A DNA stretch of 64,000 nt from Arthrobacter psychrochitiniphilus (GTDB lineage: Bacteria; Actinomycetota; Actinomycetes; Actinomycetales; Micrococcaceae). The translations under genes and the position numbers were made by a program. The stretch is taken from positions 310,001-374,000 of the forward strand of contig NZ_QHLZ01000002.1 in assembly GCF_003185915.1 (NCBI RefSeq), in the 5' to 3' direction. The notes under the pieces were generated by a model that saw nothing but the letters and a program-made list of their open reading frames with translations, was not told the origin of the DNA and ran no database searches. Numbering within the stretch: the first letter of the stretch is position 1; every line of letters starts with the position of its first letter. Below, one piece after another: positions 18,189 to 26,411 of the stretch.

Positions 18189-18629
18189 CTAGCGTTGCGG
18201 GCGCCAGATCACCATGGCCTGGCTACGAGGGCGCGGACGTTGTCCGCGGGCAAGGGCCACAATGTCCCCGCCTGTCAGTCCTGCGGCAAAAACCCTGCTA
18301 TTGGCACGTAGCGGCCGCGATTCCATTTCGGCGCTCACTGCTTCGAGCTGTTGGCTTAGCTCCAGCACTTTGCTCCGCAACGCATCAACCTGATTCTCCA
18401 ACTCCATGATGCGCCGAATTCCCTCCAGCGACACGCCCTCCTGAGAGAGCCTCTGCACTTCGCGGAGCATCTCCACGTCATGCTGGGAGTACCGGCGAGC
18501 CCGTCCCGGAGCACGGTTGGGCTTAACGATGCCCAAACGATCGTACTGGCGCAGCGTCTGCGGGTGCATCTCCGCCAATTCGGCCGCCACGGAAATCACA
18601 AAGATGGGGGCATACTGATCAACAATCAT
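18189..18629 (-). CDS. hspR: Heat-shock repressor HspR (MerR family)
   Basis: HspR represses the dnaK operon by binding HAIR boxes, with DnaK acting as co-repressor. The 146-residue product has the MerR-type HTH near the start (ISVAAELAEMHPQTLRQYDRLGI, then PGRARRYSQHDVEMLREVQRL) and a coiled-coil helix around residues 75-100, followed by a basic tail. It is the last gene of the dnaK-grpE-dnaJ-hspR operon, and two matching operators lie upstream of dnaK, so autoregulation is expected. Confidence 0.95.
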   Translation of the reverse strand: MIVDQYAPIFVISVAAELAEMHPQTLRQYDRLGIVKPNRAPGRARRYSQHDVEMLREVQRLSQEGVSLEGIRRIMELENQVDALRSKVLELSQQLEAVSAEMESRPLRANSRVFAAGLTGGDIVALARGQRPRPRSQAMVIWRPQR

Positions 18630-18673
18630 TGCAATTTCCTTTCCAACGGTGGGCCCAATCGGGCAGGCGGGGA

Positions 18674-19660
18674 TTAGAGTTTGGCTTTTTCCGCCAACGC
18701 TGCGCGAGGATCGCCATCTGCTGTTGCTTGGGCGAAGGCGCGCACCGCCTCTTCGGCTTCCTTGCTGAGCTTTTGCGGAACTGCCACGTCGATCGTGACG
18801 AGCAGATCACCGTCGCCCTTTTTAGTTTTGACGCCGGCACCCTTGACCCGCAAGGTGCGGCCCGACGGCGTCCCGGCAGGAACACGGACGCGCACCGTGT
18901 CCCCGGTGAGGGTGGGGACACTGATATCGGCTCCCAGCGCGGCTTCCGGGAAGGTGACCGGGACGTGGATGCGGATATTGTTCCCGTCCCGCTGGAAGAA
19001 CTCATGGGCTTTGACATTGACTGTGACCATCAAGTCGCCGGGGCCGGCAGCGCCTTGTTGCCCCTTGCCTTTGACCCGGACCTTCTGGCCATCCTTGATG
19101 CCCGCGGGGATGCGCACATCGATGACCTCACCATTGGGCTCACGCAGGGCAATCTTGGTTCCGTGGATGGAGCCGCCAAAGGAGATGGACGTGCTGGCAG
19201 TTCGGTCTGCACCCTTGGTGGGTGTGGGCTGGAAACCGCCACCGCCGCCAAATCCGCCACCAAAAAGGTCTGCGAATTCCGGCGGTAGGCCGGAGCCGCC
19301 AAACCCCGGATTCCCCCGGGGATTGCCGCGGGGTGCGCCACGTCCGCCACCAAAGAGGTCTCCAAAGACGTCTTCAAAACCTCCGCCACTATGGCCCGCG
19401 CCGCCGGCACTGAACCGGGCGCCTCCACCCATGGCACGGATGGCATCGTACTGCTCGCGGTCTTCCTTGCTGGAAAGCACTGAATACGCTTCGGAGACGT
19501 CCTTGAAAGTCTTTTCCGCTTGGGGATCACCGGAGTTGGTATCCGGGTGATACTTGCGGGCCAACTTTCGGTAGGCCTTCTTGATCTCGGCCTCCGATGC
19601 ATCTTTGGACACACCAAGGATTTTATAAAAGTCTTTCTCGACCCAATCCTGACTTGCCAA
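18674..19660 (-). CDS. dnaJ: DnaJ-family co-chaperone without zinc finger
   Basis: The product has 328 residues: a J domain at about 9-75 with the HPD motif near residue 38, a long Gly/Phe-rich linker (about 78-145), and the DnaJ C-terminal substrate-binding domains. The four CxxCxGxG zinc-finger repeats of classical DnaJ are absent, so by architecture it is the CbpA-like (class B) type. It stimulates DnaK ATPase activity. Its place in the operon supports the name. A 103-base gap with a strong hairpin separates it from grpE. Confidence 0.93.
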   Translation of the reverse strand: MASQDWVEKDFYKILGVSKDASEAEIKKAYRKLARKYHPDTNSGDPQAEKTFKDVSEAYSVLSSKEDREQYDAIRAMGGGARFSAGGAGHSGGGFEDVFGDLFGGGRGAPRGNPRGNPGFGGSGLPPEFADLFGGGFGGGGGFQPTPTKGADRTASTSISFGGSIHGTKIALREPNGEVIDVRIPAGIKDGQKVRVKGKGQQGAAGPGDLMVTVNVKAHEFFQRDGNNIRIHVPVTFPEAALGADISVPTLTGDTVRVRVPAGTPSGRTLRVKGAGVKTKKGDGDLLVTIDVAVPQKLSKEAEEAVRAFAQATADGDPRAALAEKAKL

Positions 19661-19708
19661 GACGCCTCCTTCCTAAAAATTTGTGGGGTAATGCTTGGGC
19701 CCACGCGC

Positions 19709-19763
19709 CCGAGGGCCCTGGCTGAATCCGCGCCAGCGGATTCAGCCAGGGAGGGCGTGGGGA
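19709..19763. repeat. Intercistronic hairpin between grpE and dnaJ
   Basis: Arms 19716-19731 and 19736-19751 are perfectly complementary over 16 bases with a GCCA loop. The outer sequence (GGGCCCACGC...CGAGGG and CAGGGAGGGCGTGGGGAT) matches the ends of the 55-bp elements at 18.0-18.2 kb. It lies immediately after the grpE stop inside the chaperone operon. No U-tract follows, so it is more likely to slow polymerase or protect RNA 3' ends than to terminate fully. Confidence 0.8.
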
Positions 19764-20357
19764 TTAGGCTTCGGGAACTGCCACGATCACCTGTGCGGCG
19801 CGCAGGATACGCTCGCCGGACTTGTAACCGTTGCGCAGCACCTGGCTGACAGTGTCAACTTCAATATCAGCTCCGGGCTGCTGGATCAGTGCCTCGTGGA
19901 CCGTGGGGTCGAACGGAACACCAACGGCGGCGATCTTCTCCAAGCCATAGGTACTCAACACTGTTTCCAGCTTCGTGGCAATGGCCGCAAACGGGCCATC
20001 CACCAGATCGCCGTGGGCGCGTGCTGCGTCGATGTCATCCATCACGGGCAACACCGAGTTCAGCACGCCAATGACAGCCATCTGGCCGGCAACTGCCCGG
20101 TCGCGCTCAACACGCTTGCGGTAGTTGACGTACTCGGCCTGCAAGCGAAGAAGGTCATTCTTTAGCTCAATAACCTCGTCAGCTTCGCTACCCTGAGCCA
20201 CGGATTCTTCCGCCGGAACCTCAACGCCGTTGAGGATCTCCTCGGCCTGGGCCAGGGCATCTCCCTCGGCTGCGGAGTTCTCGGCTGCAGGGGTCTGGGC
20301 GGGCTCGCCAACAGGGGCGTCCTCCGGGACCTCTTCGGGGTTTACGGACTCAGACAT
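19764..20357 (-). CDS. grpE: Nucleotide exchange factor GrpE
   Basis: GrpE releases ADP from DnaK. The 197-residue product has an acidic, disordered N-terminus (about 60 residues), a long coiled-coil helix (LKNDLLRLQAEYVNYRKRVE) and the C-terminal beta domain with GVPFDPTVHEAL and VLRNGYKSGERILRAAQV, which are family signatures. It starts only two bases after the dnaK stop. Confidence 0.96.
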   Translation of the reverse strand: MSESVNPEEVPEDAPVGEPAQTPAAENSAAEGDALAQAEEILNGVEVPAEESVAQGSEADEVIELKNDLLRLQAEYVNYRKRVERDRAVAGQMAVIGVLNSVLPVMDDIDAARAHGDLVDGPFAAIATKLETVLSTYGLEKIAAVGVPFDPTVHEALIQQPGADIEVDTVSQVLRNGYKSGERILRAAQVIVAVPEA

Positions 20358-20359
20358 AC

Positions 20360-22225
20360 TTACTTCGCTTCGTCTTCGTCGATGATCTCGGCGTCAACGA
20401 TGTCCTCGTCAGCAGCCGCTGCACCAGCAGCGCCTTCGGAAGGCTCTCCGGCGTCGGCCGCTGCACCCTCAGCGGCAGCTGCGGCGTAGATGGCCTCGCC
20501 CAGCGAGGACTGTGAAGCCTGCAGCTTCTCAAACGCGGTCTTTACGGCTGCATCGTCATCGCCTGCAAGAGCGGTCTTCAAAGCGGTGACATCTTCCTTG
20601 ACAGGGTTCTTGACCTCGTCGGAGAGCTTGTCATCGTTATCGGCCAGGACCTTGTCCACCGAGTAGTGCAGCTGCTCTGCGGAGTTACGCAGATCAGCTG
20701 CCTCACGGCGTACCTTGTCCTCGGCTGCGTGCTCTTCAGCTTCGCGAACCATGCGCTCAATGTCATCCTTGGACAGTGAGGAGCCGCCCGTGATGGTCAT
20801 GGACTGCTCAACACCGGTGCCCTTGTCCTTGGCGGAAACGTGCACAATACCGTTGGCGTCAATGTCGAAGGTGACCTCAACCTGCGGGACGCCGCGCGGA
20901 GCCGGTGCAATACCGGTCAGCTCGAACGTGCCCAGCGGCTTGTTGTCGCGAGTGAACTGACGCTCACCCTGGAAGACCTGGATGGCAACCGAGGGCTGGT
21001 TGTCATCAGCGGTGGTGAAGGTCTCGGAACGCTTTGTGGGGATAGCAGTGTTGCGCTCGATCAGGTTAGTCATGACACCACCCTTGGTTTCAATACCCAA
21101 GGACAGCGGGGTGACGTCGATCAGCAGAACGTCTTTGCGCTCGCCCTTCAACACACCGGCCTGCAGTGCGGCACCAACGGCCACAACCTCATCCGGGTTG
21201 ACACCCTTGTTGGGCTCCTTGCCCCCAGCGAGTTCCTTGACCAGTTCTACGACGGCAGGCATGCGGGTGGAGCCACCAACGAGCACAATGTGATCGATGT
21301 CAGAAACCTTGATGTTGGCTTCCTTGATGACGTCGTTGAACGGCTTCTTGGTGCGCTCGAGCAGGTCCTTGGTCAGGTCCTGGAGCTTGGCGCGGGTCAG
21401 CTGCTCATCCAAGTGCACCGGTCCGTCAGCGGTAACGGAGAGGTACTGCAGTGAGATGTTGGTGCTGGAGGCCGAGGAGAGTTCCTTCTTGGCCTGCTCA
21501 GCTGATTCCTTCAGACGCTGCAGGGCGATCTTGTCCTTGGACAGGTCAATGCCCTTGACCTTGAGCTGGTTCAGCAAGAAGTCAACGATCCGCTGATCCC
21601 AGTCATCGCCACCGAGGCGGTTATCGCCGTAGGTTGCGCGCACCTGGATGGTGGAGAAATCGTCTTCGTCCTTGCCAACTTCGAGCAGGGAAACATCGAA
21701 CGTTCCGCCACCGAGGTCGAAGACCAGGATGAGCTCGTCTTCCTTGCCCTTTTCCAAGCCGTAAGCCAGCGCGGCAGCGGTGGGCTCGTTGACAATGCGC
21801 AGCACGTTCAAGCCCGCGATTTCGCCGGCTTCCTTCGTGGCCTGGCGCTCGGCGTCGTTGAAGTAGGCCGGGACGGTAACAACAGCGTCGGTGACCTTTT
21901 CGCCCAGGTACGCTTCGGCGTCGTTCTTGAGCTTCATCAGGATACGGGCGGAGACTTCCTGCGCCGTGTACTTCTTGTCATCGATCGCGATGGACCAGTC
22001 AGTGCCCATGTGGCGCTTGACGGATGAGATGGTGCGGTCAATGTTGTTGACGGCCTGGCGCTTGGCAATTTCGCCTACCAGGACTTCGCCGGTCTTGGAG
22101 AAGGCAACAACGGAAGGTGTGGTGCGTCCGCCTTCAGCGTTGGCAATAACGGTGGGCTCGCCACCTTCCAGGACCGATACAACCGAGTTGGTGGTTCCGA
22201 GGTCAATACCTACGGCACGTGACAT
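20360..22225 (-). CDS. dnaK: Hsp70 chaperone DnaK
   Basis: The 621-residue product is a full-length Hsp70. The ATPase domain shows [10 protein letters not shown] at the N-terminus, [15 protein letters not shown] and [10 protein letters not shown]; the linker [10 protein letters not shown] precedes the substrate-binding domain. The C-terminal lid ends in an acidic tail ([11 protein letters not shown]). It heads the operon dnaK-grpE-dnaJ-hspR and is probably controlled by HspR through the two upstream HAIR boxes. Confidence 0.98.
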   Translation of the reverse strand: MSRAVGIDLGTTNSVVSVLEGGEPTVIANAEGGRTTPSVVAFSKTGEVLVGEIAKRQAVNNIDRTISSVKRHMGTDWSIAIDDKKYTAQEVSARILMKLKNDAEAYLGEKVTDAVVTVPAYFNDAERQATKEAGEIAGLNVLRIVNEPTAAALAYGLEKGKEDELILVFDLGGGTFDVSLLEVGKDEDDFSTIQVRATYGDNRLGGDDWDQRIVDFLLNQLKVKGIDLSKDKIALQRLKESAEQAKKELSSASSTNISLQYLSVTADGPVHLDEQLTRAKLQDLTKDLLERTKKPFNDVIKEANIKVSDIDHIVLVGGSTRMPAVVELVKELAGGKEPNKGVNPDEVVAVGAALQAGVLKGERKDVLLIDVTPLSLGIETKGGVMTNLIERNTAIPTKRSETFTTADDNQPSVAIQVFQGERQFTRDNKPLGTFELTGIAPAPRGVPQVEVTFDIDANGIVHVSAKDKGTGVEQSMTITGGSSLSKDDIERMVREAEEHAAEDKVRREAADLRNSAEQLHYSVDKVLADNDDKLSDEVKNPVKEDVTALKTALAGDDDAAVKTAFEKLQASQSSLGEAIYAAAAAEGAAADAGEPSEGAAGAAAADEDIVDAEIIDEDEAK

Positions 22226-22301
22226 AAGTGGTTCCTTTCATGGGCCGCTGCCTAAACTTTTCCGTCTGCCCGGTAGGGTGCGGTTTCGCTCACCAGCGGT
22301 A

Positions 22302-22372
22302 TTGAGCGTTCTGCACTCAACTTTACTCAGACTCATCCCGGTGTCAAATAGAGTTGAGTGTAGTTGGCTCAA
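22302..22372 (-). promoter_or_regulatory. dnaK promoter flanked by two HAIR boxes
   Basis: Two inverted repeats of the form TTGAG-N9-CTCAA lie at 22302-22320 and 22354-22372, matching the HspR operator consensus CTTGAGT-N7-ACTCAAG. On the minus strand a -35 TTGACA (22342-22347) and a -10 TAAAGT (22320-22325) are separated by 16 bases and lie between the operators. The inner box touches the -10 and the outer box lies just upstream of the -35, so bound HspR would cover the whole promoter. Confidence 0.88.
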
Positions 22373-22605
22373 CTTTCACTTTAGGCGAACACGTACTGCG
22401 TCGGATGGTCGGTTTTGGTGGTCTGCACCACTATTTTCTGGGGTACTTGAGCAACGGGCGGGCCGGCCTGGCTGAAGCGGCGCACAGTTCGTATGGCAAC
22501 CGTGCGTAGAAACCATCCTGCGCATGGTTACCCTGCGAACGGTGCGCGGGTCCAACTTATGACAGGGCCTAGCGGCTACGTCCCGGCAGGCGTACGCTCC
22601 TTTTC
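22373..22605. other. Upstream region of the methyltransferase gene, imperfect palindrome
   Basis: No gene is seen here. GCGCAC-A-GTTCG (22480-22491) pairs with CGAAC-G-GTGCGC (22536-22547) with one mismatch and a 44-base loop. It ends about 60 bases before the methyltransferase start and could be an operator or leader structure; nothing else identifies it. Confidence 0.35.
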
Positions 22606-23493
22606 ATGAATCAGCACACGACGCCGTCGTGCCACGCAGGCACGCAACAGCCGGGAGCTCAGCCATCACGCGACCAGCAGCCGGAACCGGCGAACCAGGA
22701 CGTGTACACACACGGACATCATGCGAGCGTGCTGCGCTCCCACATGGCCCGCACTGCCGAAAACTCTGCAACATACTTGATCCCGCACCTCACCCACGGG
22801 CTCAGCGTGCTGGATGTTGGCTCCGGCCCAGGCACCATCACAGCAGATTTTGCCCGGCTAGTGGCGCCGGGGCAGGCGGTGGGGATTGACCGCTCACCGG
22901 AAGTTGTGGCTGCTGCAACCGCGCTGGCCCGGGAACAGCATTTAAGCAATCTCAGCTTCGAGATGGGGGATGTTTACAAGCTGAACTTTCCCAATGACAG
23001 CTTCGACGTGGTCCACGCCCACCAGGTTCTGCAGCATCTGAGCGATCCTGTGGCGGCACTGAAAGAGATGCGCCGGGTGGCGAAACCGGGTGGCATAGTG
23101 GCCGTTCGAGATGCCGATTTTCACGGTATGTTCTGGTACCCCCAGCTGCCCGAAATGGAGCAGTGGATGTCCCTGTATCAGCAGGTAGCCCGGCACAACC
23201 AGGCTGAACCGGACGCTGGCCGGCGGTTGCTGCACTGGGTCCAGGCTGCCGGATTCACCGATATCACGCCGTCGAGCACCACTTGGTTGTACGCGACAGC
23301 CGACGAACGCACCTGGTTGGCTGGAGTGTGGGCGGATCGGGTGACAGGATCCACATTCGCCGAACAAGCCATTGCCTATGGTCTCGCCGATACCGCAACC
23401 CTGCAGCATATCTCGGCTGCCTGGCGCAGTTGGGGTAGTGCACCTGATGGCTGGTTCGCCATGCCCAACGGGGAAGTTATAGCCCGAGCCTAA
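22606..23493 (+). CDS. Class I SAM-dependent methyltransferase (UbiE/Methyltransf_11 type)
   Basis: The 295-residue product has motif I LDVGSGPGTITADFA at about residues 67-80, the acidic IDRSPEVV loop, then FEMGDVYKLNFPNDSFDVVHAHQVLQH and RVAKPGGIVAVRDADF, all standard for the UbiE/Methyltransf_11 group. The substrate cannot be read from sequence. The first 40 residues are polar and Gln-rich. It stands alone between dnaK and the multicopper oxidase. Confidence 0.82.
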   Translation: MNQHTTPSCHAGTQQPGAQPSRDQQPEPANQDVYTHGHHASVLRSHMARTAENSATYLIPHLTHGLSVLDVGSGPGTITADFARLVAPGQAVGIDRSPEVVAAATALAREQHLSNLSFEMGDVYKLNFPNDSFDVVHAHQVLQHLSDPVAALKEMRRVAKPGGIVAVRDADFHGMFWYPQLPEMEQWMSLYQQVARHNQAEPDAGRRLLHWVQAAGFTDITPSSTTWLYATADERTWLAGVWADRVTGSTFAEQAIAYGLADTATLQHISAAWRSWGSAPDGWFAMPNGEVIARA

Positions 23494-23571
23494 TCCGGGC
23501 GTACCAGCGGGCCCGGCAGGGCATTTACCACGCCTGACGGGGCCGGGGCCGCTACTACTCAGCTGTACCAG

Positions 23572-25053
23572 CTACTCCACCACGAGGAACTGGCCCATCA
23601 TGCCCATGTCCTCATGCCATAGCAAATGGCAGTGATACATGTAGGGGATTACCGGATCTGTGTGCTCTCCGAAGCGCATCAACAGCCGAATGGTCATGCG
23701 CGGAGGGACATAGACGGTGTCCTTCCAGCCGGCCAGCTCGGGCGGCGGCGGCTGGTTGTCCATGCTGAGAATTTGAAACTGCACATCATGAATGTGGAAG
23801 TTGTGGGGCTGGTTGTGCGCGTTGATGACACCCCAGGCTTCTGTTGCCCCGGCCTTCACTTCCAGATCAATTCTGTCCATGTCCATGAATTTGCTGTTGA
23901 TGGAGTTATCGCCCAGCTGAAACATGCGCATGTCACCGGCCAGTGCCGGATCCGGGTAGTCCATGGTGGCGAGCTGGGTGGGGATCGGTGCGGAAGGGCT
24001 CAGCGTGGCTGCTGCCGTGAGCTCCAAGATCTCCAGTTTGTCCTGTGCTCCAACCTCGGCGGCACGCGAATCAGCAACGCCTAAGCATTGGGGGAAGGAC
24101 CGCAAAGTGAATTTCTCCCCGGGGGCTGCCGCAACAATGATCTCGGCGCGTTCGCCAGGGGTGAGCATAATCCGGCTTAACGGAACCGGCTGGGCCAGGA
24201 GGCCTCCGTCGCTGCCAATCATGGTGAAGCTGCGATCATCGGAGAAGCCGAAGTTGTAGCTGCGAGCGGTTGAGGCGTTCAGCAGGCGCAGGCGCGTGTG
24301 CTCGGCAGTGACGGCCAGTACGGCAGCCGCGGTTCCGTTAACCAGCACCGTACCGCCCAGCATCCCAACCCCAACCCTGCCACTCTCAACGAGCTGGCCC
24401 TGTGCGTTGAACGTCTTGTCCTGAACAATGACCGGAATGTCATCCACACCGTAGTGACGTGGCAGAGCAAGGCGGCTTTCTTCGTCGTCGTCAATGATGA
24501 ACATGCCACCGAGGCCCTTGTAGACGTGCTTTTCCGTCTCACCGTGCGGGTGCGGGTGGTACCAGAGGGTCGCCGCGGGCTGGTCAATTCCCCACGCGGG
24601 AGACCATGTTCCGCCGGGTTCAACCATTTGGTGGGGGCCGCCGTCGGCCACGGCAGGTAGGCGCATGCCGTGCCAATGCAAGGTGGTGGCCACCTCGAGG
24701 CTGTTGCTGATATTGATGCGGATGTCCTCGCCGCGCCGCGCCCGGAGCGTGGGGCCCAGCAACGCGCCGTTGACGCCCCAGGTATCGGCTTTTCCGCCCT
24801 GAACAATCTCTGACTGGCCGGCCTGGGTGACAAGATCGAAGACGCGCTGGCCGTCCTTGACTACAGATTCCGCCAGCGGTGGGATGTGCAGCGGGTTACG
24901 GAAATCGAGCTTCCCGAAGGTATCTAAGACCTCACGGCCCGTCCTGCCGGAACAGCCTGCCAGTGCCGCAAGAGCGCCGGCTCCCAGACCCAACGTGGTC
25001 AGCTGGAGCAGGTGGCGGCGGTTGAGTCCGGGACGTTGCAGTGCATCACTCAT
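23572..25053 (-). CDS. Multicopper oxidase, Tat-exported lipoprotein
   Basis: The 493-residue product is a three-cupredoxin multicopper oxidase of the CueO/CotA/bilirubin-oxidase group. Copper ligand motifs are LHWHGM, WYHPHPHG, HNFHIHD and the C-terminal YHCHLLWHEDMGMM (type 1 Cys and axial Met). The N-terminus has NRRHLLQLTTLGLGAGALAAL followed by LAGC, a twin-arginine signal ending in a lipobox, so it should be folded with copper, exported by Tat and lipid-anchored. The frame is open far upstream, but ATG 25053 behind GAGGAAA gives the signal peptide. Likely roles are Cu+ or metal oxidation. Confidence 0.92.
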   Translation of the reverse strand: MSDALQRPGLNRRHLLQLTTLGLGAGALAALAGCSGRTGREVLDTFGKLDFRNPLHIPPLAESVVKDGQRVFDLVTQAGQSEIVQGGKADTWGVNGALLGPTLRARRGEDIRINISNSLEVATTLHWHGMRLPAVADGGPHQMVEPGGTWSPAWGIDQPAATLWYHPHPHGETEKHVYKGLGGMFIIDDDEESRLALPRHYGVDDIPVIVQDKTFNAQGQLVESGRVGVGMLGGTVLVNGTAAAVLAVTAEHTRLRLLNASTARSYNFGFSDDRSFTMIGSDGGLLAQPVPLSRIMLTPGERAEIIVAAAPGEKFTLRSFPQCLGVADSRAAEVGAQDKLEILELTAAATLSPSAPIPTQLATMDYPDPALAGDMRMFQLGDNSINSKFMDMDRIDLEVKAGATEAWGVINAHNQPHNFHIHDVQFQILSMDNQPPPPELAGWKDTVYVPPRMTIRLLMRFGEHTDPVIPYMYHCHLLWHEDMGMMGQFLVVE

Positions 25054-25104
25054 TTTCCTCATCTTAGTTGGCGGGTCCCGGCGGGTCATCTTGGCCGTCC
25101 CTGC

Positions 25105-25148
25105 TAGCAGGATTGCTACTAGCAGGATTGCCCCTTGTAGGATTACCC
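25105..25148 (+). repeat. Short direct repeats ahead of the LysE gene
   Basis: TAGCAGGATTGC occurs at 25105 and 25120 and a weaker copy, TGTAGGATTACC, at about 25136, just before the GTG start at 25150. The repeats keep a period of 15-16 bases. The last AGGATT may serve as the Shine-Dalgarno. Confidence 0.6.
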
Positions 25149-25149
25149 A

Positions 25150-25770
25150 GTGCAATTCTCCCTCTGGCTGGCCCTTGTCGGCGCCGGCGCCATGATCAGC
25201 CTGACCCCGGGCGCAGGCGCCATCAACACCATGTCCAACGCTCTCACCTCTGGGTTCCGGCGCTCCTTTTGGGGCATCCTTGGCCAGCAAGTGGCGCTTG
25301 TTATCCATGTGATAGTTGTTGCCGCCGGCGTGGGCATCATCGTCTCCAGCTCGCCGTTCCTGTTCTTGCTGATCCGCTACGTGGGTGCGGCCTACTTGGT
25401 TTATCTGGGTATCAGGAAACTGCTGGCGAAGGCTGAGACGGCCGACGCCGGGGACGTACCTGCCGCTGTTGAGCACGGGTTCTCGATGTTCCGCCGCGGG
25501 CTGTGGGTCAATCTCCTGAACCCAAAGGCGATCGTCTTCTTCTTGGCGTTCATGCCACAATTCATCCGCCCCTCCGAACCACTGCTGGCCCAATATGTCA
25601 TTCTGACCGCCACGGTGGTGGTGATTGACATCATCGTGATGTGGTTTGTCTTTGCCGCAGGCGCCAAACAGCTCAAACACCTGACCACCAGCGAGCGCGG
25701 TCAACTCATCCTCAACAGGATCTTCGGCATCCTCTTCATCGGCGTGGGCGTGGCACTGGCGCTGGCGTAG
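25150..25770 (+). CDS. LysE-family amino acid exporter
   Basis: The 206-residue product has six predicted membrane segments and the LysE/RhtB signature LTPGAGAINTMSNALTSG near the N-terminus, then YLVYLGIRKL and NLLNPKAIVFFLAFMPQF. The family exports amino acids such as lysine, threonine or homoserine; the substrate here is unknown. The start is GTG. The gene is divergent from the multicopper oxidase and is closed by a strong inverted repeat. Confidence 0.9.
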   Translation: MQFSLWLALVGAGAMISLTPGAGAINTMSNALTSGFRRSFWGILGQQVALVIHVIVVAAGVGIIVSSSPFLFLLIRYVGAAYLVYLGIRKLLAKAETADAGDVPAAVEHGFSMFRRGLWVNLLNPKAIVFFLAFMPQFIRPSEPLLAQYVILTATVVVIDIIVMWFVFAAGAKQLKHLTTSERGQLILNRIFGILFIGVGVALALA

Positions 25771-25815
25771 CAGCCACCGCGCCCGCACCCCGCTTCCGCG
25801 CCCGGCTCCCCCTTC

Positions 25816-25875
25816 CGCTACCGCCCCCCACTTCGGCGCCCTTACGACGGGGCGCATAAGTGGGGGGCGGTAGCG
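25816..25875. terminator. 18-bp perfect inverted repeat after lysE
   Basis: CGCTACCGCCCCCCACTT (25816-25833) is the exact complement of 25858-25875. The loop itself holds a second stem, GCGCCC with GGGCGC, so the whole can form an extended hairpin. There is no T-tract. It ends 45 bases before the phosphatase start and probably terminates lysE transcription or insulates the two genes. Confidence 0.65.
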
Positions 25876-25919
25876 CAGAGGGCCACCTGTAGCCGCAGTA
25901 GCGCCGATAGACTGGCACC

Positions 25920-26411
25920 ATGACCAACCCCTACCGGATCATTACCGTTTGCACCGGCAATATCTGCCGCTCCCCCATGGCTGAGTTCATGCTGGCGCAT
26001 GCGGCAGCGGAGGCCATGCTGGACGTGGAAGTAGATTCCGCAGGGACCAGTGCGTGGGAAATTGGAAACCCGATCGATCCGAGGGCCAAGAATGTCCTGG
26101 CCAAGCACGGCATCACCGCAACGGAGCATGTCGCTCGCACGTTCAACCCCGCCTGGTTCGTCAGCCGGGACCTCATCCTTGCCCTGGACACGGACCATTA
26201 CGACGCGCTGACGGCACTGGCCCCCGACGACGCGGCCGCTGCCAAGGTGCACATGCTCCGCTCCTTCGATCCCGAAGCCGCCCACTTGCCAACCGAACAG
26301 CAGGGCATTTACGACCCCTGGTACGGAAACGCGCGCGACTTTGACGAAAGCGCGAACCTGATCTCCGCCGCGATCCCCGGCATCCTGGCCCTGGCCCGCG
26401 CCCGTGCCTAA
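25920..26411 (+). CDS. Low-molecular-weight protein-tyrosine phosphatase
   Basis: The 163-residue product has the phosphatase loop VCTGNICRSPMAE (CX5RS, nucleophile Cys about residue 11) and the general-acid motif DPW (YDPWYG) late in the chain, as in LMW-PTP/Wzb/PtpA proteins. It should dephosphorylate tyrosine on proteins. The last eight bases overlap the next gene's GTG start, so it is coupled to the kinase-PabB fusion, an unusual partner. Confidence 0.9.
   Translation: MTNPYRIITVCTGNICRSPMAEFMLAHAAAEAMLDVEVDSAGTSAWEIGNPIDPRAKNVLAKHGITATEHVARTFNPAWFVSRDLILALDTDHYDALTALAPDDAAAAKVHMLRSFDPEAAHLPTEQQGIYDPWYGNARDFDESANLISAAIPGILALARARA

Noticed and set aside
22401..22440. Possible second copy of the 25-bp inverted repeat seen at 2786-2859
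   Set aside because: Only short fragments (GGTCGGTTTT and ACCACTAT) match and the order differs, so homology is not supported.
25054..25857. N-terminal extension of the multicopper oxidase frame to 25857
   Set aside because: It runs antisense through lysE and lacks similarity; the Tat signal and Shine-Dalgarno fix the start at 25053.
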